Shown piece by piece: positions 50,381 to 60,714 of a DNA stretch of 64,000 bases. The notes under the pieces were generated by a model. It saw only the letters and a list, made by a program, of their open reading frames with translations, had not been told where the DNA came from and did not search any database. Where the stretch lies: positions 8,246,001-8,310,000 of the forward strand of contig NC_051124.1 of NCBI RefSeq assembly GCF_014839805.1, in the 5' to 3' direction. Each line of letters opens with the position of its first letter. Position 1 is the first letter of the stretch. This stretch comes from Manduca sexta (Eukaryota > Arthropoda > Insecta > Lepidoptera > Sphingidae). The position numbers and the translations under genes were made by a program.

Positions 50381-51013
50381 GCTGGTTGTAGGATATATTT
50401 AATATCCGCCCTGATAGTGACCATCGTACACAAGATGTTAAATCCCGCCATAGTGGCTCACGTAGTGTCGCGTTACGGGATCGCTATATATCCAGTTCCA
50501 ACAGGCCGGCATAATAGGGGACCGGCCTATGCTTGATTTTGTACATTATTCTATATGTAATGGTTAATAATACGAAAAAGAAGCACTCCTGCGAAAACTG
50601 CATAACAATTGGTTAAAAATGAGCGAGTAATTCATATTTAAAATATTGTAACGTGCAGAAGTGGGCGCGATGTGGGGATATCGCTTCATCTCTTTTTTTC
50701 GCACGCGTCGTAATTCCCGATGACGTCACATGTGGATATTTCGTCTCTTTTCTGTTTCTTGTTAATTACCCCTTCCACCGAAATTCAAAGACTTATCTTG
50801 TTGTAATTATAACTTGTTGATTTTTTACCGGATTTTAATAATTCCTTCTGTGTTATAATTTATATTATGTAAATATTTGATAATAGTAAAGAACAAAAAT
50901 GAGTCCGGTACCCTATTGTGCTGACTGCCGAGGGGTAATTATCTCTCGTCAGTCGACATTCTATTGGACCCTCCACGTACCATCAGTTGCAGTAGGATCA
51001 TTTTGCCGTGGTA
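50381..51013 (-). mobile_element. R1 repeat, copy D, split by an insertion
   Basis: Read on the minus strand this is the R1 family. Its body is interrupted: 50381-50516 carries the half ending at the 'ggccggcataat' position, and 50914-51013 resumes with 'ttgtgctgactgccgagggg'. The 397 bases between are a separate element. Confidence 0.7.
50517..50913. mobile_element. MITE-like insertion inside R1 copy D
   Basis: Ends are short imperfect inverted repeats (ggggaccgg at the left, ccggtaccc at the right), flanked on both sides by TA. Boundaries are fixed by comparison with uninterrupted R1 copies. The interior has no coding frame. It contains the palindrome tgacgtca near 50720. Confidence 0.6.
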
Positions 51014-51088
51014 GTATAACAAAAAACATAACACCATAACAGATACAGTGCTAAAGCTATGTTATACAGTAGGTTTCAATTTTAACAG

Positions 51089-51412
51089 TTGGTTTCAATA
51101 CATCTATGGACCACTTCTGAGAGTTTGGATTGGATATCAAAAATTTCAGGGAAAACATTTTCAACAAATCACCCAGACGTTATATTTTTAGCTTCAAAAC
51201 TGGCTGGAGATAGAGGCGATATTTATATAGTTCCGAATCTGGATCACCCATTTTGTTATTACATGACACTGATGTTAATGGGACGTCAAGTTCTACAGTT
51301 TTACAACGCTGATGCCGCGACCTCACAAAGATCTCTTATTGTGATAAAGCCGTACAATATTAAGATATTTTCAACACATGTATCATTAAATCGTGATCAG
51401 AATCAGAATTAG
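51089..51412 (+). CDS. Unidentified 107-codon frame, protein-like
   Basis: Open after a possible acceptor (ttcaattttaacag, just before 51089), with no ATG at its start. The central peptide (DVIFLASKLAGDRGDIYIVP, then NLDHPFCYYMTLMLMGRQVL) has a balanced composition unlike nearby non-coding frames. No domain recognised, no donor or downstream exon found. It could be an exon, a decayed gene fragment or chance. Confidence 0.25.
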   Translation: MVSIHLWTTSESLDWISKISGKTFSTNHPDVIFLASKLAGDRGDIYIVPNLDHPFCYYMTLMLMGRQVLQFYNADAATSQRSLIVIKPYNIKIFSTHVSLNRDQNQN

Positions 51413-51447
51413 AACTAGTCAAGATAGATTCGTGATTTGTTGCTCTT

Positions 51448-51494
51448 AAACTAGAAGAAACTGATAAGGGGCCTTTATCAGTTTCTTCTAGTTT
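51448..51494. repeat. Perfect 20-base hairpin
   Basis: 51448-51467 and 51475-51494 are exact reverse complements around a seven-base loop (ggggcct). The outer eleven bases are then repeated directly after the right arm. Confidence 0.85.
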
Positions 51495-52544
51495 CTTCTA
51501 GTTTACTATTCTCTTTAATAGTGTAAACTCGTGACGTGGACATTATCTTCGTGAAATTAGCTTGAAGTGGTATTTTGTATACCAATATCTATTGTCTAGA
51601 ACGCAACGCGTCGCGTTATGTACTTGTTTTGTATTATCAAAACACCTTGTGGCACGGAGAATAAGGCCCAATTTCCTGGTAACGCGTGAAGATATCGCGA
51701 CTCCGTTTCAGTCTTATTTCTTGGAACCCTCTCGGGAGTTTATTCTTTGTTTCTTTCCTTATCAATTTGATTCACTTCTTCGTTCCTAAAACCTGCATTA
51801 AGTCCATTGCTGCGAATTTTATGTCTTATGCTAAACAAATAGGGTCTCCATAATTTTTAAGTCTGTAGATATGACCTTTTTAATTATAAGGTGACCTATG
51901 AACTCCGCAGTCACATAGCGAGAAAAGCTATGCACTTCTGAAACAGCAAAAGATTCGTGGAGGGGCGAAATATTTTTACCAATATCATTGACATTATATA
52001 ATAATGAAGCAGTTATTTATTTTTCTACGAGTATCTGTAAGATTACGGGACGTCCCCTGCGGAATCCGCTCGTTGAAATTACGTCGTAGAACAACATCTA
52101 CTGTTTATTTGATTTTGATTTAAAAGTGGTTTCTCTAAAAAGCTATCCTAAGATATATTTGATTATCTAGGTCTAAGGTATCCTCTTACGAATAGTTATT
52201 AATAATAAAACCAAGCAACTGATCTCGTTGCAATCAATTGTTCCAGAATGTACCGGCATGACTCAAATGTCTAATAATATGTGGATATAACCAGCGTAAA
52301 CTATGACTAAATTGATTTATCATAATGTTTAGATGTGTGTTATTTGCATTCATTAAGGAACAAAGCATTTTATTTATATTTAAGGTTTGCGCAGACGGTG
52401 TATTTTGTACTGGCTGACGGGTTGACGAGACGCGCTGCATTTGCGCATCCTATGTGAAGGTATTAGTGTAAAAAGTAAATTCCGGCTGTATCGTGTTTTA
52501 AATTAACTGCGCTTTTTGAAGAGCGTTGACTCATCTGCATACTA
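51495..52544. other. Non-coding DNA, nothing recognised
   Basis: Frames at 51562-51789 and 52234-52440 have no family signal. Confidence 0.4.
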
Positions 52545-52745
52545 ACTGCGTTCGAGGTACAACACCGCTCTGAGATTTCGGGTACGAATCTCGAATTGGC
52601 TAAAGTGATTTTGGGTTTTTCTGCTCAGTATCAATGATGAATCTGGAATGCGTGCCCGATATGGCAATCTGGTTGTCCACTATCACCATCCTGTGACGGA
52701 CACATGGTGAGTGCCCTGGATGCAAGACTACTTAAAACTTCGGTG
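52545..52745 (+). mobile_element. tRNA-like SINE, copy 2
   Basis: 'gggtacgaatctcgaattgg', 'tttttctgctcagtatcaat' and 'gtgcccgatatggcaatct' follow the copy at 37955-38200 in order, with a degraded B box. Confidence 0.6.
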
Positions 52746-52979
52746 ATAAAATTCATGTGAGGTGCGTCGTCAGCTCACTAATAAAATGTCACGTGCTTAG
52801 AACTTTAAACCAACACTGCGCGCGATGGTTTTAAACAAATTTTGAGTTGAATATGAAAATGTTTTCTAAGTTCTTCTGTTACAGAAGGACTTAATATCTG
52901 CAAAATGTTTAACTCTCTTAAAAGGTCTCAAGGCCGATTAGTTTAATCTGTTATCTATTTAATCGCTTCGTTTATAATT

Positions 52980-53165
52980 TTTTTATTGCTTTGAATGACG
53001 AGACGCGCTTGCCGTTCACCTGATAGTAAGCGATACGACTGCCCAGAATCAGTAGACACACCATCCAACATCTTGAATTACAAAGTATTATTTGGTATTC
53101 CACTGCGCTCGCCATCCTGAGACATGAGATGTTAAGTCATATATGTCCAGTAGTTGGTATTAAAG
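52980..53165 (-). repeat. Repeat family 'taccatcaggc(a/g)aacg', copy 3
   Basis: 'cgagacgcgcttgccgttca', 'cacctgatagtaagcgatac' and 'tattccactgcgctcgccat'. Best-preserved reverse-orientation copy. Confidence 0.65.
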
Positions 53166-54284
53166 ATATATTTCTAGTATATGCTGAGCGTTGTCGGTCA
53201 ATCTTATTTAAGTATTTTATTCGTTTAGAATTGAGTTTTTAGTCGACTTGTTTATCAGTAAATATAGACCAAAATCGATTTCGTAAAATCTGCGGGCATT
53301 CATTGCGTCTATTTATATATTTCAAGTTTATCGCCCCTATGATGAATATAGGTTTGTAGAATAAATACGTAGTTCTATAAACACATCGCCTCTACACTTC
53401 CCCTATTTATTTTCATAAAAATATAGTTTAGGTAGATATTTATTTTATTTTTCCTTGGCCTTTAAGCGCGCAAATATATATATCATCTTGCACTAAGAAA
53501 AAAATAAAAATGAAATACCCCTTAAGTCATCCAGAATTAGAGTAGCTTTTTGATAAAAAGAATAAATAATATTTTTTATGTCCAATTCTATAGTTAAGAA
53601 CTATAAGCTTGCTAGGAAATAGCGCTTCTATGAACAAACTGTACATGTTTGTTATATTAGTATTTCATGATTAACACATTAAAGAAGTCAAGTGGATATA
53701 ATTGAAAACGGCGAATAATCTAACCGCAGAAACGTCACTTCTGAAAACTTATATTGTGCAATGTATCGAAGACGAAGTAAACATGACTTTTATGGGGATA
53801 TTCCAGTATATACTATCGTTTCTTATGTTGATCTCTATAAATTAAATGCTATAGAGAATGTTTAAAAACCATGTATGTATTTCTAAAGAAATATATTAAG
53901 TATTTATTACATTTTGTCATTTATAGTTAACATTATTTTGTAGAAACGATTTAGCTTTGATTTTTTGTTCGTCAACCTGTCTAACATTATCGTCCTATAC
54001 TGAAGTCAAACCCGCAAAAATATTAGAAAAATGTTCACAATGATGTTCAATCTGGAAATTGAAGTTGAAACCTCTCATAGCATTCTAAGCTGCCACTACA
54101 CCTAAGATACACATAGTAGATATTGACTATTATATTAACATGCATTCACATGCCACAAAACAATCACCGATTGGAAGTTCAATATATAAATGCAAATAAA
54201 TTTTCAACATTAGTGTGTACATATAACTGTATGTACAGATAATGTATTGATATCACGAGGTTTCAATTACTGAGTAGACGTTAA
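53166..54284. other. AT-rich non-coding DNA, nothing recognised
   Basis: No supported feature. Confidence 0.4.
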
Positions 54285-54330
54285 ATGAAACGGGCGGCGC
54301 GCAGCCGACGCGGCGGCTGCGTCATGTGCA
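54285..54330. other. Isolated GC-rich island with hairpin
   Basis: About 40 bases of very GC-rich sequence in AT-rich surroundings. 54300-54307 and 54314-54321 pair perfectly (cgcagccg with cggctgcg) around a six-base loop. The frame beginning at ATG 54285 reads MKRAARSRRGGCVMC and then becomes low complexity. Could be a small exon or a fragment of an element. Unresolved. Confidence 0.3.
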
Positions 54331-55805
54331 ATGTATTAGTCAAAATGTTTTTTAAACTCATTTCTATTAATGTCCAGTGGTTTGTTACTTCAATTTATGT
54401 GGAGAAAACAATTGCTTCAGATGTATTGTTTGAAATAGATTTTTATGAAGCCAAGTTTTCGCTCTATATACTTTTAAAACTTGTTTTGGGTTTAAACTAT
54501 TTATACATTTTATTAATTTATCATTCACGACATTTAAATAGAGTTTAAGATGTGAAACATTAATTGACTTCACAACTGTACAAAACATTTATCGAGAAAG
54601 AACTCATGAATTCAAAATGGTTAATAACAAGACACAAACTTGTATAGTTTTGCGGCATCCGAAAATCTTAATGTCACCATCACGTGGTTATCCGTATCAA
54701 TGGTAGACTGTTACAAGTCATTTTAGTAATCATCTATGCTTACATCTTGTGACCGTTGGGAATAGTGATATTGCTTATGATTGAAATACGTCATAATGTA
54801 ATTTAAAATGATTCTCTATTACTCAAATAGCCTACATGTAAGGTAGATGCAGTGTGACTGGTGAAAAGGTAAATATACAAGCTGCAAGTTTAATGCAGGT
54901 GGATTTGATACACGCAAGTATGACGTCATTCCTGTAGAGCAAGTTAAAATGTTGTTTAGGTGTTAGTACCTCTATACCTCTATGGTGTTCAAAGAAAAAT
55001 CAGCACGCTTGTGGCCTTCTGTGGCCATCAGAAGGGCCTTGTCTTTTATTGGAGAACCGTAAACCGTTCTAATACTGATTGAGATCATCAAGCGGTTTTA
55101 AGTGGTAAAACTCCAGCGAACTCTGTTCGTCTTAGATTTGAAGAATATCTCCCTAGGCGAATCTTCATCAGCCACATGAAGTCCAACACTGATCATAGGC
55201 CTCTCCTTACATTCCCAGACGGATCTGTCAAGCGACCTGTACCAGACGAATGCGTATCAAACACTAAATGTCACTTTAAATTAAAATATTGTGGAAAACT
55301 TATAATTTTAGTTAGGCATTTCGCTATAGAACCCATTAGAGTTACGGGAAAGACGTATGTGGTAGAGACACCGGGAGAGTCTTTTCTATACATCTCGCGC
55401 TAGTTATTTTCTAAATTGAATATTATTAATATTGATACACAACATATTTTGTTGTACTTGACCTGGCTACATATTGGATATCTCATTTTCTATATTCCCC
55501 ACTATTTCATTCTTGTTTCATAGCTAAAACTAAGTCAACTAATAAAGCAAATAATTACTGAAGGGTGACAGTTGACTAAATAAAAACTAAACATTCCCAA
55601 CGTAAATTGAATGAGTTTTTGCACTCGGAAAAAATAACTTAAGCATAACGATTTACCTCATAAAATAGTTGTTTTCAATGTTTATTTTGAAGATTACAGC
55701 TAGTTAGTTGTCTTCTGCGAACTCTGCTACGTGGAACTCTTGGATATTTTATCATTTAATTCAGACCTTAGGTTCACTAGAAGACTATGATTAGCGTAGC
55801 AGCAA
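54331..55805. other. Non-coding or unidentified DNA
   Basis: 55176-55403 is open for 75 codons (KSNTDHRPLLTFPDGSVKRP) with no recognised family. 54990-55400 is GC-richer than its surroundings and may be a decayed element. Confidence 0.35.
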
Positions 55806-56035
55806 CGTGGCCTTACTGCACCTGATAGTAAGTGGAATGTGGTCCAATAAAATGTCGACTGACGAGAGATGATTACACCTCGGCAGTCGACACAATTATG
55901 CCGGCCTGTTGGTACCGGATATACACAGGCTGATCCCGGAACGCGACACACTTACGTGGGCCACTATGGCGGGTGTTACCACCTTGTGTATGGTGGTCGG
56001 TATTCATGCGGATATAAAATATATACTACCTCCAA
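55806..56035 (+). mobile_element. R1 repeat, copy C
   Basis: Full-length-looking copy with 'cacctgatagtaagtggaat', 'aaaatgtcgactgacgagag', 'ttatgccggcctgttggtac' and 'gctgatcccggaacgcgaca', ending near 'ctacctccaacaa'. Confidence 0.75.
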
Positions 56036-56076
56036 CAATATAATTAGCTATACATAACAAGATACATTACAATAAC

Positions 56077-56080
<4 letters not shown>

Positions 56081-56155
<75 letters not shown>
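56081..56155. repeat. (TA)n microsatellite, about 37 units
   Basis: Uninterrupted alternating TA for 75 bases, immediately left of the recombinase locus. It may mark the left border of the element or be an assembly-collapsed tract. Confidence 0.95.
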
Positions 56156-56158
<3 letters not shown>

Positions 56159-56685
56159 GTAAATTATTTTGCGTCCTACATGGCGTTTTTAACCGATGAT
56201 GTTGCATCCGCCTGACTTGTTGCGTCCTGTATACGGACGCAAGATCGACCATATCTCAAATTCAGCCAGAGGCCATCTAAAGATCGGTACAATGCATGGG
56301 TGAAATATTGGCACGGACGTTGTTTTGTAACCGGAGTGATTTTCGCCGTATTTTCTAGTTCCGCGATATGCCGTGCGAAATTTTGAGGTCGCCCCTGTGC
56401 GGCGTATATAAATGGCGTATATTCATTACTTTGTTTAGAGACATCATGGCGATTATGTTGTTTCCTGTATATAAATAAATAATTTTTATCATTTTAAGTT
56501 AGTGATTTCATTGCGTCCCACAAAATCGCATCATGCAAGGGGAAACACGGGGAAGACAGGGAGTGAGGGGGCGAAGTTAGGACGTGACGTGTAAGCAGCG
56601 TGATTTTATTTATTTATTGGCGGCCGGTACGGACGCAGAAGCGTTTTTGGTAAAATTGTGCAGTGGAAGTTAAATAACAGGCAGC
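56156..56685 (+). promoter_or_regulatory. Promoter and 5' leader of the recombinase gene
   Basis: GC-richer than its flanks. A TATA-like box (tatataaat, 56405-56413) is followed about 20 bases on by ttcatta. The word gcgtcc occurs at least three times (near 56172, 56223 and 56513) and its complement ggacgc twice, one pair forming a near-palindrome (gcgtcctgtatacggacgc). Such repeated words could be recombinase-binding or regulatory sites, which is inference. Confidence 0.4.
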
Positions 56686-56719
56686 ATGAAAAGAAGCGCA
56701 AGGATACTCAAATTAGCAA
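56686..56719 (+). CDS. Recombinase gene exon 1
   Basis: ATG at 56686, encoding MKRSARILKLA plus one base, then donor gtaagt. The phase matches exon 2 exactly, giving an arginine across the junction. Support is frame and splice consensus. Confidence 0.6.
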
Positions 56720-56958
56720 GTAAGTACCTCCACTATATTTAATTAAAAATAATTAATAGTTATAGTAATAGGTATAATATAGTATGTAGTTTCTAAATTA
56801 AAGTTATCATTTCATAGCCGCTTCATAAATAAAAGTATGAATGAATGTACTACGTAGTAGGTACCTACCGGGTAAGACACACAACACAAGTCTTGCCACT
56901 TGCAGGCAGTCGTAAGTCTACCGGTTACTGACAGCGCTCTGTGCTGTGGTACCTCATC

Positions 56959-57249
56959 ATGGTTGTTGTGATTGATGTGGACCGTTTTTTTAAAAGAAGT
57001 GACTTTAAAAACTACTACCAAGCTAAAATAACATGGCCTTGGCATTCGACTCATTTTATAATTAAAAAAAAATGTTTTATTTGTGGTGCAACGACGAAGA
57101 ATAACATTAATATTATTTTAAATCATTTTGTTCTTCCTATGAAACGCAAGCACATAAAATTGCTCTTTGAATCTTCGTTTTTCTGGTGCAGTGTTTGTGA
57201 ATATGCAATTTACGATCATTATCTTGACGACGAATGTCCTATTTGTTGA
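56959..57249 (+). CDS. Small cysteine-rich ORF inside intron 1
   Basis: ATG at 56959 (context cctcatcatgg), 96 codons, TGA at 57247. Six cysteines as three CxxC pairs (CFIC, CSVC, and CPIC at the very C terminus) with His and Tyr-rich spacing suggest a small zinc-binding fold. The N-terminal half is basic and aromatic (FFKRSDFKNYYQAKITWPWH). No family recognised. It lies on the same strand as the recombinase gene, wholly within its first intron, and could be a second product of the element, an alternative exon or an unrelated nested gene. Confidence 0.45.
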   Translation: MVVVIDVDRFFKRSDFKNYYQAKITWPWHSTHFIIKKKCFICGATTKNNINIILNHFVLPMKRKHIKLLFESSFFWCSVCEYAIYDHYLDDECPIC

Positions 57250-57592
57250 ACAGTTTCATAGATACTTACTAACCTAAATGTACTATTAATCGATTATATC
57301 AAGTAGGTACCTACATTCGTATTTGATTTTCTATGATAATATTGTTGTATTTTTGCTTTATTATTTGGGTAATAATGTTTTAAGTTCATATAAAAGATAG
57401 ATATATCCCGTCGCGGAGTTTTTTTCGTAGAACTATTCAAGAGAATCTTACTATTACTATTGTAAGATACATTATATTTGTAGAATTCGTACATATGATA
57501 ATATATTTAATATTTTTGCGGCACGCGTTAAAATACCTAGTTCACAGAAGACAAAAATTTATCTTACTACATTTATTGTTATTTTGTTTTAG

Positions 57593-57663
57593 GAAATTGT
57601 GCAAATAAAGAAAATTCATGTGACTTATTTGATTCAACGTTACCTTCAAATCAGAAAAATAAG
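57593..57663 (+). CDS. Recombinase gene exon 2
   Basis: Acceptor ttattttgttttag, donor gttggt. Encodes NCANKENSCDLFDSTLPSNQ and NK in the frame set by exon 1, ending in phase 0. Low-complexity, acidic and serine-rich. Confidence 0.55.
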
Positions 57664-57839
57664 GTTGGTACCTACATAATATCGATATGAATTAAAATAT
57701 TTTAACTACTAAGCTGAATGCCATTTTTGGCACAATAGGTATAATTTATTTTTCTAATTTTACGTTTTTGTTCTCTTTTTCTTACTATGTGCATGTTATA
57801 CTGTTCGTGTGCAATAATAAAATCTTTCTTTCTTTCTTG

Positions 57840-58010
57840 TCTAACTACTCGACATGATGGGACATTACATCTTATGTCTCAGGATGACGAGTGCAGTGGA
57901 GTACCAAACATAACTTGTAATTCACGTTGTTGGATGGTATTTCTACTGTTTCTTCTGCGGTCATATCGCTTACCATCAGGCGAACGGCAAGCTCGTCTCG
58001 TCATTTAACG
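57840..58010 (+). repeat. Repeat family 'taccatcaggc(a/g)aacg', copy 4
   Basis: 'cttatgtctcaggatgacga', 'gttgttggatggtatttct' and 'ttaccatcaggcgaacggca', in intron 2 of the recombinase gene. The 73-codon frame 57787-58008 is inside it. Confidence 0.65.
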
Positions 58011-58076
58011 CAATAAAAATTAAAAATACTGTTTGATGCTTAGGACATAATACTTAACCATATATGTCTGTTCCAG

Positions 58077-58145
58077 GAAGAAGTATCTCTTTCTAGTCCT
58101 GACGTTTCTGACACAGACTCAAATTATACACCGCCTATACAAGAT
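58077..58145 (+). CDS. Recombinase gene exon 3
   Basis: Acceptor tatgtctgttccag, donor gtgagt. 23 codons: EEVSLSSPDVSDTDSNYTPP and IQD, phase 0 at both ends. Followed by a ~2.8 kb intron holding the inverted copy. Confidence 0.6.
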
Positions 58146-58399
58146 GTGAGTGTACTATTTACAATTTCTAATCTTGTAACAGTTCTAGCTATAGGACTTA
58201 CACTAACATTTGGTGCTCGGCTTTGCGCGCCCGGACCAGTCGTTGGCTCATTCTTCAGGAGCTTTACCGATTTTCAGGATAAAAAATACCCTATTTCTTA
58301 TTCCAGGTTATATTTTAATTACAGGGTTCATTCAAATAAATCCAGTGGATTTAGTGTGATTAAGTAACAAACAGACCCACTGACTTTCGGTGGTACAGT

Positions 58400-58530
58400 A
58401 CATACATTCGGCCTCAGTAGCACAGATCTCGAGTTCGAATCCCGGGTCGGGCAAAGTGATATTCGGTTTTTTAATTGAGTATTAGCCCGGAGTTTGAAAT
58501 TTGTGCCCGATGTTTCTCAGTATAATAAGT
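58400..58530 (+). mobile_element. tRNA-like SINE, copy 3 (truncated)
   Basis: 'gagttcgaatcccgggtcgg' is the best B box of the family in this window, followed by 'gcaaagtgatattcggtttt'. Truncated at about 58530 where another repeat begins. Confidence 0.65.
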
Positions 58531-58605
58531 AGCCTATGTGCCGATCGAGACTTTAAAGTGTGTGTCAAATTTCAATTAAATCCGTTCAGTAGTTTTTGAG
58601 TTTCT

Positions 58606-60714
58606 AGTGTATGTATTTTGTATAAATACTTGTATTTTAAGCCAATCCTTATTATTCAGGAGGTCTGGATGCTTATCTTTAAGAGCCTCGCATTCATGCC
58701 TTTTAGGTGGTTGTTTATTTTTTATATGATATTTAAAAATGAATTGCAAACTTTTTTTTGTTCTGCAGTCCACGGTATTAGAGTCCTCTTTTTCCCTTTC
58801 TTAACATGGTTAGACTCTGAAGTTATCGTTTGAAGACCAGATGGTCCTGGCTGAGGTGGTAGTAATGGTGGTGGTAAATTATTTCCGTCTGTAATATCTT
58901 GCGCGCACTTAAGCGATTCCACGTCATAATCTAAAATAAAATCATTTTCTGTCATCCCTTCATCTAATTGTTCATTTAAATCTAGTTCAATCTCATCCAG
59001 GGATTTACCTCTGAAAGCGTCTGCTTTCCCATCTTCCAAAAGGATAAGGAGTTTCGATATCTTGGCAGTTTGGTAAACGTCATCCGGTAGCCGGTATGAT
59101 TTTTTGTGCACGTCATTTGTATGGCCCATAAATGTAGCTAATTGCTCCATATCATTTTCAGACATACTGAATATTTGTGATAAAGTGGCCAAATCTTTTA
59201 CTAAGCCTTGTAGACGAAATTGCTTTTGGGTTTTTTGCTCCAGATAGCCTCGCATGCCTTTCTAATACTTTGTACCCATATATGGTGTTTTCCAATCCCG
59301 GGTTACCAAATAGGAAACGGTTTGCTCTTGAACCTCCTAATTAAATAAAACTGGAATTCCCCGATCAGGCTTGCCTCTAATAACAAGCCTTTAAAATTTT
59401 TGTACCAGCCAACCAAGGTAAACCTTGACTTGACCCTTGAAAGGATCTCCTTTCGGACACAGTAAGAGCCCGGTCGAATCCTTCGTACTTATCAGAATCA
59501 TTATCAGGTTTCAAATTGTCGTGAACTTTTATTGTTTGAAGTTCTCTAATTGTTGTAAGTATATAAGCCAACACTTTAAATGATCTTTCTTTGATTGTAT
59601 TTGCAGTTTCTTCGGATTTTTTTTCGAGGTATTCTTTTAGGATTTTTAAGTCATTCGCCAACGGCACTATAGTTACTTTATTCCATTTATTAGTGTTTAA
59701 ATCTGATGCTGCTTGGCTGGATACATCAAATTTCCAATTTGAATCTAAAATTTGTATTAGTGTTTTTAGGTCTGCCTCTACTTCTGCAGTGTTTATATCC
59801 ATGTAAGGTTCTTGTTTCTTCAATGCAAATAGAATTGCTATATTGCAGCATTGTTTAATGCTAGTGGAAATGTTCATAGCAAATGTAGGTGATTCATATC
59901 TATCTTTTTCAGAGTCATATTTTCCCACAACTTTTGTGGCTGCTACAATGATGTCGTAGTTTTTGGCCTCAGTGCGTCAAATAAATCTTTTATGGCGGGA
60001 TTAATCTTTTTAATTTCTTGTAATAATTTTGCTAATTCCCTCATTTTTCGAGAAATTACATTTACAAAAATGTTTTTTCTCTATGGTTTTCAAGTATTGA
60101 GATCCAAAAGCACATATAAGGACATCCGATTTAGCGACAAGCGATGTTTTATCGGCTCTCATTCGAAGAAATACACTGTCTTTGAGTTTTTCATCTATTT
60201 TTAAATGTCTCAATAATAGATTTTGAGTTTCGGACTGTACATTTTTATTTGTTTTATCAGAATTTTTTGAGCATTTTTTCTTATGTTTCCATAAAAGCTT
60301 CTTTGAACAAAATCCCAAGCAGTTTGTAGTACATGGCTAATAGTCCGTAAATTTGTATTTTCGTATGGACTTGTTTACTTCTACTGAATTTTGAATAAAA
60401 TTTCTTTTTTTCCATAGTTCCATGATAAGTTCTTTTCTTTCCCGACTATTTTTGGATTACGGTAAAAGCTTTTGTACTTCAGATTTATAAACATGATGTC
60501 TAGTTGAATGACTTGCAAACTTTAAAACTATACCTTCTCAGACAACAACAGTTGTCTCTATCACGAATAACACGTTTGCTTTTGGATTATTGCTTTGGTA
60601 TAATAATATCATCATTTATAAGTTCATCTTTTAGGCATCATTATTAATGTCGACCGCAAAATTGTCTTCCGAAACAACATTGTTTGTTTTATATATCCTT
60701 AAGGATGCAGGTTT
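58606..60714 (-). pseudogene. Inverted copy of recombinase exon 4, 5' truncated
   Basis: Reverse-complement match of 61197-63340, high identity by eye. It keeps the second finger (LLWKHKKKC), the central segment, the HTNDVHKKSYR tyrosine box and the C-terminal KYHIKNKQPPKRHECEALKD stretch. It lacks everything before the 61197 equivalent, so it has no exons 1-3 and no start. Lesions: a ~50-base loss that removes the first arginine box region (near 59530-59550), an insertion near 59400-59440, a ~50-base loss near 59335 and several single-base frame breaks (near 59965 and 60070-60090). Open pieces remain at 58722-59255, 59377-59928 and 60010-60318. It cannot make a complete recombinase. Confidence 0.85.

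Noticed and set aside
55176..55403. 75-codon frame KSNTDHRPLLTFPDGSVKRP as a gene
   Set aside because: Some protein-like look, but no start context, splice sites or family; kept only as a note in the regional entry.
57787..58008. 73-codon frame as a small gene
   Set aside because: Lies in a repeat copy present four times in the window.
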